Positions 1 through 6,694 of a stretch of 64,000 bases of DNA are shown piece after piece (the stretch's first letter is position 1; every line of letters begins with the position of its first letter). The notes under the pieces are model-generated. The model was not told where the DNA came from, made no database searches, and saw only the letters and a program-made list of their open reading frames with translations. Location: positions 62,001 to 126,000 of the forward strand of contig CBDFKQ010000003.1 of NCBI GenBank assembly GCA_965248855.1, in the 5' to 3' direction. The position numbers and the translations under genes are program-made. The DNA is from CBDFKQ01 sp965248855. Its GTDB lineage: Bacteria; Bacteroidota; Bacteroidia; Cytophagales; 172606-1.

Positions 1-493
1 ATGTTACATTAAATTTATTATCATTTGAAGCACTCCAATAACTTACTGCATTTGCTTTTTGTGCAAAAATAACAGTAATATCAAACCTTACAGAATCACC
101 TGATACAAGCATATTACGGCCTCCACGATTATACGAATCAAAATTGGCCTTTATTTTCCATTTCATATTGTATTGGTATTGGCTAACAGGAGGATTAATA
201 TTTACAGTATCTATATAAAATTCTCCTACATCACCCAAAATACTAAGCCGATCATAGTCAGCATATGCACTAACATATAACTGATTAATTTGCCCATATC
301 CATTATCGGTAACAGTAAAGGTGGTTTTTACTGTATCACCAATTGCATAAGAAGTTTTAAATGTAGATTTATCTACACTAAAAATTGGTGCTTTATCCTT
401 CGGGAAGACATTGGGATTAACATTATCACTACTTTTTGTACATGAGCAAAATAATGTTATCAGAACTAAAACAAACAGTAAGTTAATTTTCAT
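1..493 (-). CDS. Secreted lipoprotein of unknown function (partial, C-terminus off window)
   Basis: An ATG at 493 opens a frame that stays open to the left edge, giving the first 164 residues. Residues 1-18 are a lipoprotein signal (positive start, hydrophobic run, then F-C-S-C with C18 as likely lipidated residue). The next residues are a polar linker and then a beta-rich stretch with repeated Thr/Val/Asn, which looks like an Ig-like or CARDB-like extracellular fold. I do not recognise a specific family. The protein would be anchored in the outer or inner membrane. No neighbour informs its role. Confidence 0.7.
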   Translation of the reverse strand, partial: MKINLLFVLVLITLFCSCTKSSDNVNPNVFPKDKAPIFSVDKSTFKTSYAIGDTVKTTFTVTDNGYGQINQLYVSAYADYDRLSILGDVGEFYIDTVNINPPVSQYQYNMKWKIKANFDSYNRGGRNMLVSGDSVRFDITVIFAQKANAVSYWSASNDNKFNVT

Positions 494-983
494 AAATAAT
501 TTAATTAATTAAAAATGTTATTAATAAGACCCGGATTATTTAAAACGTGACAAAAATATTTTTTTATTCTTTCAAATAGTTCGCAAGCATAATTCTACTT
601 TTTCAAAGATAATAATTTTAATGAATATTGATAAGACCACTGTTACTTAAGTTGGTTATTAGAGACTATAATATTTACTTATATTTTGCAGCTTTTAAGA
701 ATGTATTTTACAAACCTGCATGGGTAAATTCTAAAAGTATAATGAAAGTAACTATACCATCAGCCAAATCTACATTAAAGGTTTTGAGATAAACCCAAAG
801 GATTGCCAATCTAATTTAAGTGTACACGCCTAAATTCCTCTTACTACAATGGCAAATACAAAGATGTAAAATATCAATATTTCGATATCAAGATATCAAT
901 ATTTTCATTGTACTTTGAATATAAATGACGAAATTTACTTTAGAAGAAAAAAGACATTAGACAAAAGAAAAAAACATAAAATT
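494..983. other. Intergenic stretch with an AT-rich palindromic motif
   Basis: No convincing gene. At 869-906 the sequence is a cluster of overlapping near-palindromes built on ATATCAATAT, CGATATC and GATATCAATATT, located 80-110 bases upstream of the ATG at 984. The same kind of motif recurs in the gyrA and ribBA leaders, so it may be a regulatory site, though AT-richness alone could create part of it. Confidence 0.4.
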
Positions 984-1529
984 ATGACCAATTCACTTAC
1001 TTCTATCGCTGCTGTTGAAACTGTTTTAATGAGATTTGCTATTAAACAAAAGCTATTTATTTACCGGATAGCAAGGCTGGAATACAGAATTTATAAAAGC
1101 TTGTTGAAATGGAATGAAGTAAATGCACTTATAAATGATGAAGAACAAAATATAAAATCATTAAATGCTGCTATAACGGCTGCAGGGAAGGGAAAAGTAG
1201 CCGAAAAATTGTTGATTTGGAAAACAAAGGCTGAATACAAACTTTTTAAGTTCAACCTGCGGAAAAATAAAACTGATATTACAAAATTGATTATAAACCA
1301 ATCGAAATTGGAACAAACCAATCAGGCACTTGCCTCCCTTGAAAAAGACCTAGCTCAACTGGAGATACAAAAACAACAATTTTCGGTTGTGATCACTGAA
1401 AATAAATATGATATACCTAAGAAGGGTATTTTTGAATCTTGGGAAAATTTCAGGCAAGCCAATGAAGAAAACCCAATTAATAAATCGGTAAGGGCATTTA
1501 TAAAAGAAAATCTTTTAATGGCCTCTTAG
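984..1529 (+). CDS. Hypothetical coiled-coil protein
   Basis: I prefer the ATG at 984 (181 residues) because the upstream in-frame extension to 915 needs a TTG and adds only a very basic, low-complexity stretch. The protein is Lys/Glu/Gln/Leu-rich and alpha-helical throughout; residues about 45-140 have heptad-like spacing typical of coiled coils. There is no signal peptide, membrane segment or catalytic motif. It stands alone, facing away from the toxin locus that begins after it. Function unknown; a structural or plasmid/phage-like coiled-coil protein is possible. Confidence 0.55.
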   Translation: MTNSLTSIAAVETVLMRFAIKQKLFIYRIARLEYRIYKSLLKWNEVNALINDEEQNIKSLNAAITAAGKGKVAEKLLIWKTKAEYKLFKFNLRKNKTDITKLIINQSKLEQTNQALASLEKDLAQLEIQKQQFSVVITENKYDIPKKGIFESWENFRQANEENPINKSVRAFIKENLLMAS

Positions 1530-1881
1530 TGTGAGTCTTTTTAATATTCAGGTCGATAGGCTGCGCCATTACTAATTAATGTATAAGGCCTTGCTTTAAT
1601 GTTATTATAATTTTTAGTTAACTCCCGCTGGACGGAATGTTAGCGAAGCGCATCTCGACCTAAAGATAAATAGGATTTTCAATCCCCGTTTAATAAACAT
1701 CCAAATCCGACATCCCTTCTTTATTTCATATTTTTTTTATGGGATTAAAATTCCTTTTATCTATGCTTCGCGATGCCCTTCGGAACTTCACGAAGAGCGG
1801 GACTCCAACTGAATTGTTGCTCTACCGTTTACATCAAAAACAACTTTTCTCCAAACGCATTCGTTGCCTGCTTCTAATAAG
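1530..1881. other. Intergenic stretch with a GC-rich hairpin beyond the last immunity-like gene
   Basis: No supported gene. The segment is richer in G+C than its neighbours and contains an imperfect palindrome at 1766-1795 (CTTCGCGA pairing with TCACGAAG, one G-T pair), plus a second complementary pair, ACTCCCGCT near 1620 and AGCGGGACT near 1796. It lies about 90 bases 3' of the minus-strand gene 1882-2334, a place equivalent to the palindromes after 3093-3740 and 5751-6029. Confidence 0.5.
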
Positions 1882-2334
1882 TTATCTATGAGAGTTGGAG
1901 CTTTGTATCATTTTTTCATCTATTATCTCTATTCCGTCTTTCAACAACAAAGCATCTAAATGTTTTGCCATAGCAACAAAAATTTTAAAATCTTCTAGTT
2001 TAGGAGTACGCTCAAAACCGATGCTTACCATATTATCAATATGGTTGAATCCTAAATTAATATTATAAAATCCTTTTTTGACATTAAACTCTTTATAACA
2101 AACGGATTTGTTTAGACTGGCCAAAACCCTTTCTTTAAAACTTTCAGGGACTTTATTTATATTTGTCAATGTTTCAATTCCATCTTTTGTATTTTCTTTC
2201 CAGATAAAATCTTTAGAATGTTCATTAATAAAATCAACCCATTTTAAGTATTCAATATTGCTATTATTTTTATCTCCGCCCAAAATATATGGTGCTTTTG
2301 CTATTGCAAATATGTCATTTCTTGTAAAGTTCAT
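1882..2334 (-). CDS. Putative immunity protein of the fourth toxin-tip cassette
   Basis: A 150-residue soluble protein with no signal peptide or membrane segment. The N-terminus begins M-N-F-T-R-N-D-I and the body is mixed alpha/beta. I cannot name a family. The immunity call rests on position: its ATG follows the stop of the toxin-tip remnant 2338-2893 by three bases on the same strand, matching the tight tip/immunity spacing seen three more times in this locus. It is intact although its toxin is frameshifted, as expected if immunity is retained longer than toxin. A plain hypothetical gene is the alternative. Confidence 0.55.
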   Translation of the reverse strand: MNFTRNDIFAIAKAPYILGGDKNNSNIEYLKWVDFINEHSKDFIWKENTKDGIETLTNINKVPESFKERVLASLNKSVCYKEFNVKKGFYNINLGFNHIDNMVSIGFERTPKLEDFKIFVAMAKHLDALLLKDGIEIIDEKMIQSSNSHR

Positions 2335-2337
2335 AAT

Positions 2338-2893
2338 CTACTGTAAAAAATCTTCTAATGCTTTGATTTCAAACTTGATTTTTGGATTTACTTTATTCAA
2401 CTTATTCATCCAAATAATTTTTAATTCCTCTGTAACATTAGCTTTTGGCATATATATGTGGATTTCAGCATTGGTAATAAACATAGATTTACCATTGCTA
2501 ACCAGACCATCTGCATTCTTCCACCCTTGCTCTAAAAAGTCTAAATTTTTTTTATAGGTGCAGAAGCAAGCCAAGTATCTACATTAGTTGTAATAGTCGT
2601 TTTCATTGATACTGCTGTTTCCGCAAAAAAATGTTTGCTCCTTGTGATGCGCCCTTATAAAAATCAACACCTTTAAAATTTGAGGCAATATCTGCTGTAT
2701 GAGCCCAACCGGAGCTTTTGGTATATCTATATTCTCCCATGATCTCTTCAAAATAACTACGCCCTTCGAACATTTCTTCTAAAGGATATTTAGTTTTCCA
2801 AATATTTGCAATCTCATCTAATTTCTGTTTAATGGATTTATTCACAAAACTTAGCAACCCATCACCCTCCTCCGGCGTTTTTTTCTTAATCAA
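2338..2893 (-). pseudogene. Orphan polymorphic-toxin C-terminal tip, broken by two frameshifts
   Basis: Three reading frames join into one plausible toxin domain. Frame one (TTG at 2893, preceded almost directly by a stop) reads S-Y-F-E-E-I-M and D-I-A-S-N-F-K-G-V-D-F, then shifts in a run of seven T (coding strand, near 2628-2634). The middle frame reads A-V-S-M-K-T-T-I-T-T-N-V-D-T-W-L and shifts again in a run of eight A near 2546-2553. The last frame supplies the C-terminal 70 residues and stops at 2338. Adding one base to each homopolymer restores a single frame. The V-D-F and S-M-K-T pairing resembles a PD-(D/E)XK nuclease core, but that is inference. No ATG start exists, as expected of a silent cassette. 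Confidence 0.6.
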
Positions 2894-3057
2894 ACTCTCC
2901 TAATACTTTTAAAGGGCGTTCAATAAAAGTTATACCGACAATATGGTAGATTTTCAAGGTTACAAAATAAATCATCCGGACTCGTTTTACAATATTCACT
3001 CGTTTTTGTAAATTATCAATCATAGTTTTAAGTAAACAAGGCCGGAGGCCAATTAAA

Positions 3058-3089
3058 CCCACACTCGCGGGGACGCGAGCGAAGGTGGG
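3058..3089. repeat. GC-rich palindrome between cassettes
   Basis: CTCGCG (3064-3069), loop GGGA, CGCGAG (3074-3079), extended by an outer CCCAC/GTGGG pair. It lies directly after the stop of the minus-strand gene ending at 3093 and before the next toxin tip. It has no U-tract, so it is not a classical terminator. Such a GC-rich structure is conspicuous in this AT-rich genome and may be a REP-like or recombination element. Confidence 0.6.
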
Positions 3090-3092
3090 GCA

Positions 3093-3740
3093 TTATTTCG
3101 TCTCCAAATAGCGAATTAAATCCTCCAAAGCTTTTCTGCCGTTTACTTCTTCACCAACAAAAGGAACATATAATTCTTTATATTTATCTTTTAGCTTATC
3201 GAAGTCCGGGTCGTTGCATAATTTCATTAAAGTGAGGGATTGCATGAGGGTTCTTCGATTATGAAATAAACTTAGCCCTTGATGTTCATAAAGAATTTGT
3301 CTTTTTTTTATTTGATTTACTTTTTGAATATCTGTATTTTGTTCAAAGAAAGTTATTCCGGTAGTTTTTATTAAATATTCTATTTTTTTAATAGCTATAT
3401 CTAATTCACTAGTATTTATTACACTAATAAAGTCTTCATTAGAGTTTGATAACTTTTTAAAGGAAATATTAACTGTTTCAGTAAATGGCATAAAATCGGG
3501 ATTCATACAATCAATCATAAATTGGTTTATAATATCCTCAACTTCATTTATTCTAGTTCGTAAAAAAAAATTTATTTCAAAAATAGGATTGTAATCGACA
3601 ATATGAAAGATAATTACATCAAAGCCTACGGTATGCGGTCTTATTATCCGCTCTTTGGATTTGATAAACTTAAATCCATTAATTTTCAAAGTCAAGGAAA
3701 GATTACTTGTTATCTGATTATACACATATCTTTTTGTCAT
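3093..3740 (-). CDS. Putative immunity protein of the third toxin-tip cassette
   Basis: A 215-residue soluble protein starting M-T-K-R-Y-V-Y-N. I chose the ATG at 3740 over the one at 3749 because it overlaps the TAA of the preceding toxin-tip remnant by one base (TAATG), a coupling typical of toxin/immunity pairs. The first ~75 residues are strand-rich; the rest is helical. No family recognised; weak resemblance in layout to DUF4304-like proteins is only an impression. It is separated from its original promoter by the IS element at 3884-5509, so its expression now depends on read-through or on a promoter within the IS. Confidence 0.6.
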   Translation of the reverse strand: MTKRYVYNQITSNLSLTLKINGFKFIKSKERIIRPHTVGFDVIIFHIVDYNPIFEINFFLRTRINEVEDIINQFMIDCMNPDFMPFTETVNISFKKLSNSNEDFISVINTSELDIAIKKIEYLIKTTGITFFEQNTDIQKVNQIKKRQILYEHQGLSLFHNRRTLMQSLTLMKLCNDPDFDKLKDKYKELYVPFVGEEVNGRKALEDLIRYLETK

Positions 3741-3883
3741 TATGGCCATATAGTTTTCACAGTATTGATTGTAATTGTTCCGTCTATGCTATTTGAACGA
3801 ATTATTTTTGCAATTGTAATTTTACCTCCTTGAAGAACCTCCGCTTCAGGTATACCTCCCATAGATCTAATTTCTATTTTCCC
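3740..3883 (-). pseudogene. Orphan toxin tip 3, distal part (split by the IS3 element)
   Basis: Reading from the IS junction at 3883 to the stop at 3740-3742 gives 47 residues plus stop, including M-G-G-I-P-E-A-E-V and ending T-V-K-T-I-W-P. If the IS and one copy of the CCC duplication are removed, this joins in frame to 5513-5572, giving 67 residues with no start codon. It directly precedes, with a one-base stop/start overlap, the immunity-like gene 3093-3740. No toxin family can be named from so short a remnant; the call rests on position and beta-rich composition. Confidence 0.5.
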
Positions 3884-4120
3884 TGTCTCGTCCTAAAAAA
3901 AGTTTACAGTTTAATTTATAATACAGCTATTGATTTACACTTCAAATATAATCCTAAAATTGATTTACATTTTTACCCTTTCTGATGATTATTTGTTTTT
4001 CTTTAATCCTAAAATAAGTTTACTATTCTTCTATGGAGTAGCCCAAAGCGGGAAATAACTTTTTGCCCTCCTACAGGCAAAAAAAGTTATTCTCGTTTTG
4101 GGCGGTATGCTTTAAAACTT

Positions 4121-5050
4121 TCAGCATGTAATTACTTCTTCTTTTCTCTTTTGATAATAATTTTTCCACAGCCTTTCTGTTGGAACGTTGTTTTCATGAA
4201 TAAAAGAAGGTGTAAGGTTGCCTATACTCATATGTGGTCGCTCCCTATTATAAAGTTTTACGTTTTCTTCCAATACTTTTTTCGCTTCTTCAAGGGTACT
4301 TACTTTAAAATGCGACAGATACTCTTCTTTTAATATACCGTTTACCCGCTCGGCTATTGCGTTTTCTAGAGGATCGCCGGTTTGTGTCATGCTGATCCGG
4401 ATGTGATTGTCCTGCAATAACTTTACATATCCATCACTGCAATATTGTACCCCTCTGTCCGAATGGTGAATAAGTTTTTCTTTTATTTTAGCCGGAAACG
4501 ATTCAAGTGCCATTTCTAATGCGCTTAAGCTTTCTACTGCTTCCAGAGTTTCTGCTACCCGATAACCAACGATTTTATGAGAATAAGCATCTGTAATAAA
4601 ACTGATGTAAACATATCCTGTTTCTATTTTCCAATATGTTATATCACTCACATAAAGTTCATTGGGTGCAGACGGAATAAAGTCTTTAATCAGATTAGGC
4701 CATTTATGGAACCGGTGGTAACTCATGGTGGTACTTATTTTTCTTTTTCGTTTTTTAACTAATAATTGGTGACGGGCCAATAAATCAAATAAAGCATCAC
4801 GACCTATTTTAATCTGATGTTCCATCAAAAAAGGTTGCAGGATCTCAAATAGTTTTCTTGTACCCATTGCTCTGTGGTTTTGCCTGATCATCACCACTTG
4901 TTTTATAATCATCTCCTCTTCTAATCCCACCTCATCTTCATGCCAAAAGTGTTGGTAATAAGCCTGACGGGTGATACCAAATAACCGACAAATACAGGTA
5001 AGGTTTACGCTGTATTTGTCCTTTAACTCATGGATTACCCGGTATTTTAC
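4121..5050 (-). CDS. IS3-family transposase OrfB (DDE integrase, rve domain)
   Basis: 309 residues if read from the frameshift site. The conventional ATG at 4930 omits the first 40, which include V-K-Y-R-V-I-H-E-L and C-R-L-F-G-I-T-R-Q-A-Y-Y, a standard OrfB N-terminus; translation therefore most likely comes from frameshifting out of orfA. The HTH_21 region is followed by the integrase core: D in V-S-D-I-T-Y-W, D in H-S-D-R-G-V-Q-Y, and E in E-N-A-I-A-E-R-V-N-G. These make the DDE triad complete. It catalyses strand transfer of the IS as an OrfAB fusion. Confidence 0.92.
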   Translation of the reverse strand, partial: VKYRVIHELKDKYSVNLTCICRLFGITRQAYYQHFWHEDEVGLEEEMIIKQVVMIRQNHRAMGTRKLFEILQPFLMEHQIKIGRDALFDLLARHQLLVKKRKRKISTTMSYHRFHKWPNLIKDFIPSAPNELYVSDITYWKIETGYVYISFITDAYSHKIVGYRVAETLEAVESLSALEMALESFPAKIKEKLIHHSDRGVQYCSDGYVKLLQDNHIRISMTQTGDPLENAIAERVNGILKEEYLSHFKVSTLEEAKKVLEENVKLYNRERPHMSIGNLTPSFIHENNVPTERLWKNYYQKRKEEVITC

Positions 5051-5469
5051 TTTTTTTTGATGAGTATTTTAAATTGCTCTTCGGCTATTTCTATCATCCT
5101 TTCAAAGCCTTCGGCTTTTATCTTAGCTTCTAAAAGTTCTTTTTTAAGGCGCAGAATTTCTGATTGATCTTCGCAAACCTCATTTAAACTTGTTGTAGTT
5201 TGAGATGGAAGTTGAGGATTATCTGCAGACATTGGATTATAATTATCAAGACCTACAATATAAACAGATTTATTTAAAGAGCAGGGTAATTCAACATAAC
5301 CATCCTCTTTAAGCCAATTTAATATACGACCATGACCTAAATGATACTTTTTTTCTATACCGGTTCTGGAATCATTGCCAAGCAGATATTCCTTGCATAC
5401 CGACTGCTTAAATTCTTTACTATATTGACTCTGCCATTTACTTGGATAAACTTTTGAATACTTTTCCAT
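5047..5469 (-). CDS. IS3-family transposase OrfA (HTH DNA-binding protein)
   Basis: 140 residues. Residues about 15-55 form a helix-turn-helix (K-E-F-K-Q-S-V-C-K-E-Y, then G-I-E-K-K-Y, then I-L-N-W-L-K) that recognises the IS ends. The C-terminal ~35 residues form a leucine-zipper-like coiled coil (E-I-L-R-L-K-K-E-L-L-E-A-K-I-K). It ends in A8-G-TAA: the slippery A-AAA-AAG at 5050-5056 lies just before the stop and shifts ribosomes by -1 into orfB, producing OrfAB. Alone it usually acts as a repressor or accessory of transposition. Confidence 0.88.
   Translation of the reverse strand: MEKYSKVYPSKWQSQYSKEFKQSVCKEYLLGNDSRTGIEKKYHLGHGRILNWLKEDGYVELPCSLNKSVYIVGLDNYNPMSADNPQLPSQTTTSLNEVCEDQSEILRLKKELLEAKIKAEGFERMIEIAEEQFKILIKKK
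5050..5056 (-). promoter_or_regulatory. Programmed -1 frameshift site (A AAA AAG)
   Basis: On the minus strand the last codons of orfA read AAA-AAA-AAG-TAA. A -1 slip on A AAA AAG enters the orfB frame, which is open from here and encodes the conserved OrfB N-terminus. This heptamer is the standard IS3-family signal. Confidence 0.85.
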
Positions 5470-5509
5470 TTTTAGTTTACTTTGTGTAAACCTATTTCAG
5501 GACAAGACA

Positions 5510-5572
5510 CCCAAACTGCCGCAAGTTTATAACTTGTGGCTCTAACTTATCAAATTCATTTTTTAAAAATAT
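5510..5572 (-). pseudogene. Orphan toxin tip 3, proximal part (split by the IS3 element)
   Basis: Open frame from a TGA at 5573-5575 to the IS junction, reading E-F-D-K-L-E-P-Q-V-I-N-L-R-Q-F then G from the CCC duplication. It fuses in frame with 3740-3880 when the IS is removed. The segment overlaps one of the two palindromes here, so part of the frame could be fortuitous. Confidence 0.4.
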
Positions 5573-5639
5573 TCACATTATTTCAATACAAACTTGATCA
5601 AGCTATACCACAAGTTACGCTTTGCTAAACTTGCGGTAT
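5519..5639. repeat. Inverted pair of REP-like palindromes
   Basis: Two hairpins share the same arms. 5519-5539: CCGCAAGTT, loop TAT, AACTTGTGG. 5605-5639: ATACCACAAGTT, 11-base loop, AACTTGCGGTAT. Each has one G-T mismatch, and the first is the reverse complement of the second type, so they form an inverted pair about 65 bases apart, like a BIME. They lie 3' of the immunity-like gene 5751-6029. Confidence 0.65.
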
Positions 5640-5750
5640 CGTGGGGAATCAAAGGTTTTTTTCAATATCAGTATCAATATTTTGTATAATATCCCAATCA
5701 AAATCATTGAATTTACTTCCGATTGTTTCAATTATTGATAAAAGTTGTTG

Positions 5751-6029
5751 TTAAATTCCTACATCAATCCCATTAACTTTAGTGTAGGCACTATAAAATT
5801 TTTTAAACCAATAGTATCTATTTACTAATAAAGTTAATTCATCCAAAGACTCATTATGTAAAAGGGAGGGTTTATGTGTAAGAACTAAATAATTTTTTAA
5901 ATAGTCTGACCAACTATTAGAATTAAAAATTAATTCCTCTCTATAAGAGCATAAATCTATTATTTCAAGAATAGATTTATCATTAATATTTTTGAAATAA
6001 CTCGAATCCAAAATATTATATCCGTTCAT
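5751..6029 (-). CDS. Putative immunity protein of the second toxin-tip cassette
   Basis: A 92-residue soluble, helix-rich protein (M-N-G-Y-N-I-L-D-S-S-Y-F; later Y-Y-W-F-K-K-F-Y-S-A-Y). No family recognised. Its ATG overlaps the TGA of the preceding toxin tip by four bases (ATGA), which implies translational coupling and is the basis of the immunity call. Frame is intact. The adjacent tip resembles the end of a Tox-REase-5 domain, so this protein may neutralise a nuclease; that remains inference. Confidence 0.55.
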   Translation of the reverse strand: MNGYNILDSSYFKNINDKSILEIIDLCSYREELIFNSNSWSDYLKNYLVLTHKPSLLHNESLDELTLLVNRYYWFKKFYSAYTKVNGIDVGI

Positions 6030-6309
6030 TCTTTTAGCAATTTTACTTCTATATCTATATTATTATCTTTAAAGTATTGATTTAATTGCTGAACAGCTTT
6101 TTCGTCTGAAACTAGCCACTCTACTTTATAACCAACAGCTTTTGCAGCATTAAGTTGTCTTCTGGCGGGCTCTAATACTGATTTAGTCCTTAAAAATTCT
6201 GGCTTTTCTAAAACATGATAAATTGATGATTTATCCATTATTAACTTTCCATCTTGTACTGTCGTATTAATTAAATTCTCAAATTGAACATAGCCGCTGT
6301 TAACAAGGA
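6026..6309 (-). pseudogene. Orphan toxin tip 2, Tox-REase-5-like C-terminal fragment without a start
   Basis: The frame is open from a stop inside the preceding gene (near 6328) to TGA at 6026, reading G-Y-V-Q-F-E-N-L-I-N, then D-K-S-S-I-Y-H-V-L-E-K-P-E-F-L, and ending V-E-W-L-V-S-D-E-K-A and then I-E-V-K-L-L-K-E. Only an internal ATG (6238) is available, giving 70 residues. The end parallels that of the large toxin (L-I-I-I-T-N-E-A-K-A, then G-K-V-I-I-K-E), so it looks like an alternative C-terminus lacking the catalytic half. It is coupled by ATGA overlap to 5751-6029. A short stand-alone protein is the alternative. Confidence 0.55.
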
Positions 6310-6693
6310 TTAGTTTGGGAAAGACAAATTAAAAGCCTCATAAATCTCCTCAGATGATGTTTCTGAACCAACTTCAATATCGTAAGTAAAAGTATTGTCA
6401 TATAATAATAATTTTCTGTTTAAGGGTATAATTCTTCGTAAAAACAAAGACATCTCGACTATTTCTTTGAAACTCCCTGAAATATGAATTGACCTTTGCC
6501 AAATTGACATAGTAAATGTTTTATGATTTAACTCTATGAGCAAAAAAAATAATTCGTTTTCTATACCATTCCCTATGTTAGATAAATTGGCATTTGGGTA
6601 TCTTGATAAAATACTATCTTTTAAAAAATCTGTATTAATACCCCAATTTTCATAGTTTGATACACTAATTATACAATCAAAATCATATTCCAT
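6310..6693 (-). CDS. Putative immunity protein for the TANFOR/Tox-REase-5 toxin
   Basis: I chose the ATG at 6693 (127 residues, M-E-Y-D-F-D-C-I-I-S-V-S). A longer start at 6750 lies inside the toxin gene, and 6693 follows the toxin stop by exactly one base. The protein is soluble, with alternating strands and a helical stretch (S-F-K-E-I-V-E-M-S-L-F-L-R-R). Tox-REase-5 toxins commonly pair with Imm52-type proteins; I cannot confirm that family by eye. Expected role: binding the cognate nuclease in the producer's cytoplasm. Confidence 0.65.
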   Translation of the reverse strand: MEYDFDCIISVSNYENWGINTDFLKDSILSRYPNANLSNIGNGIENELFFLLIELNHKTFTMSIWQRSIHISGSFKEIVEMSLFLRRIIPLNRKLLLYDNTFTYDIEVGSETSSEEIYEAFNLSFPN

Positions 6694-6694
6694 C

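Larger units (their letters stand above)
3884..5509 (-). mobile_element. Complete IS3-family insertion sequence
   Basis: 1,626 bp bounded by imperfect terminal inverted repeats of about 25 bp: left end TGTCTCGTCCTAAAAAAAGT and, inverted, right end TGTCTTGTCCTGAAATAGGT, both continuing to TTTACA. Both ends are flanked by CCC (3881-3883 and 5510-5512), a 3-bp target duplication normal for IS3. It carries orfA and orfB in the -1 relation of the family. The left 140 bp is unusually long and holds three 17-bp copies of a TCCTAAAAnnnnTTTAC motif that also occurs in the right end. The element is structurally intact and probably recent, since orfA, orfB and both ends are undamaged. Confidence 0.92.

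Noticed and set aside
2888..3024. A 45-codon frame upstream of the fourth toxin tip (ends E-R-P-L-K-V-L-G-E-F-D)
   Set aside because: Possibly the eroded start of the tip in another frame, but too short and without a family match to annotate.
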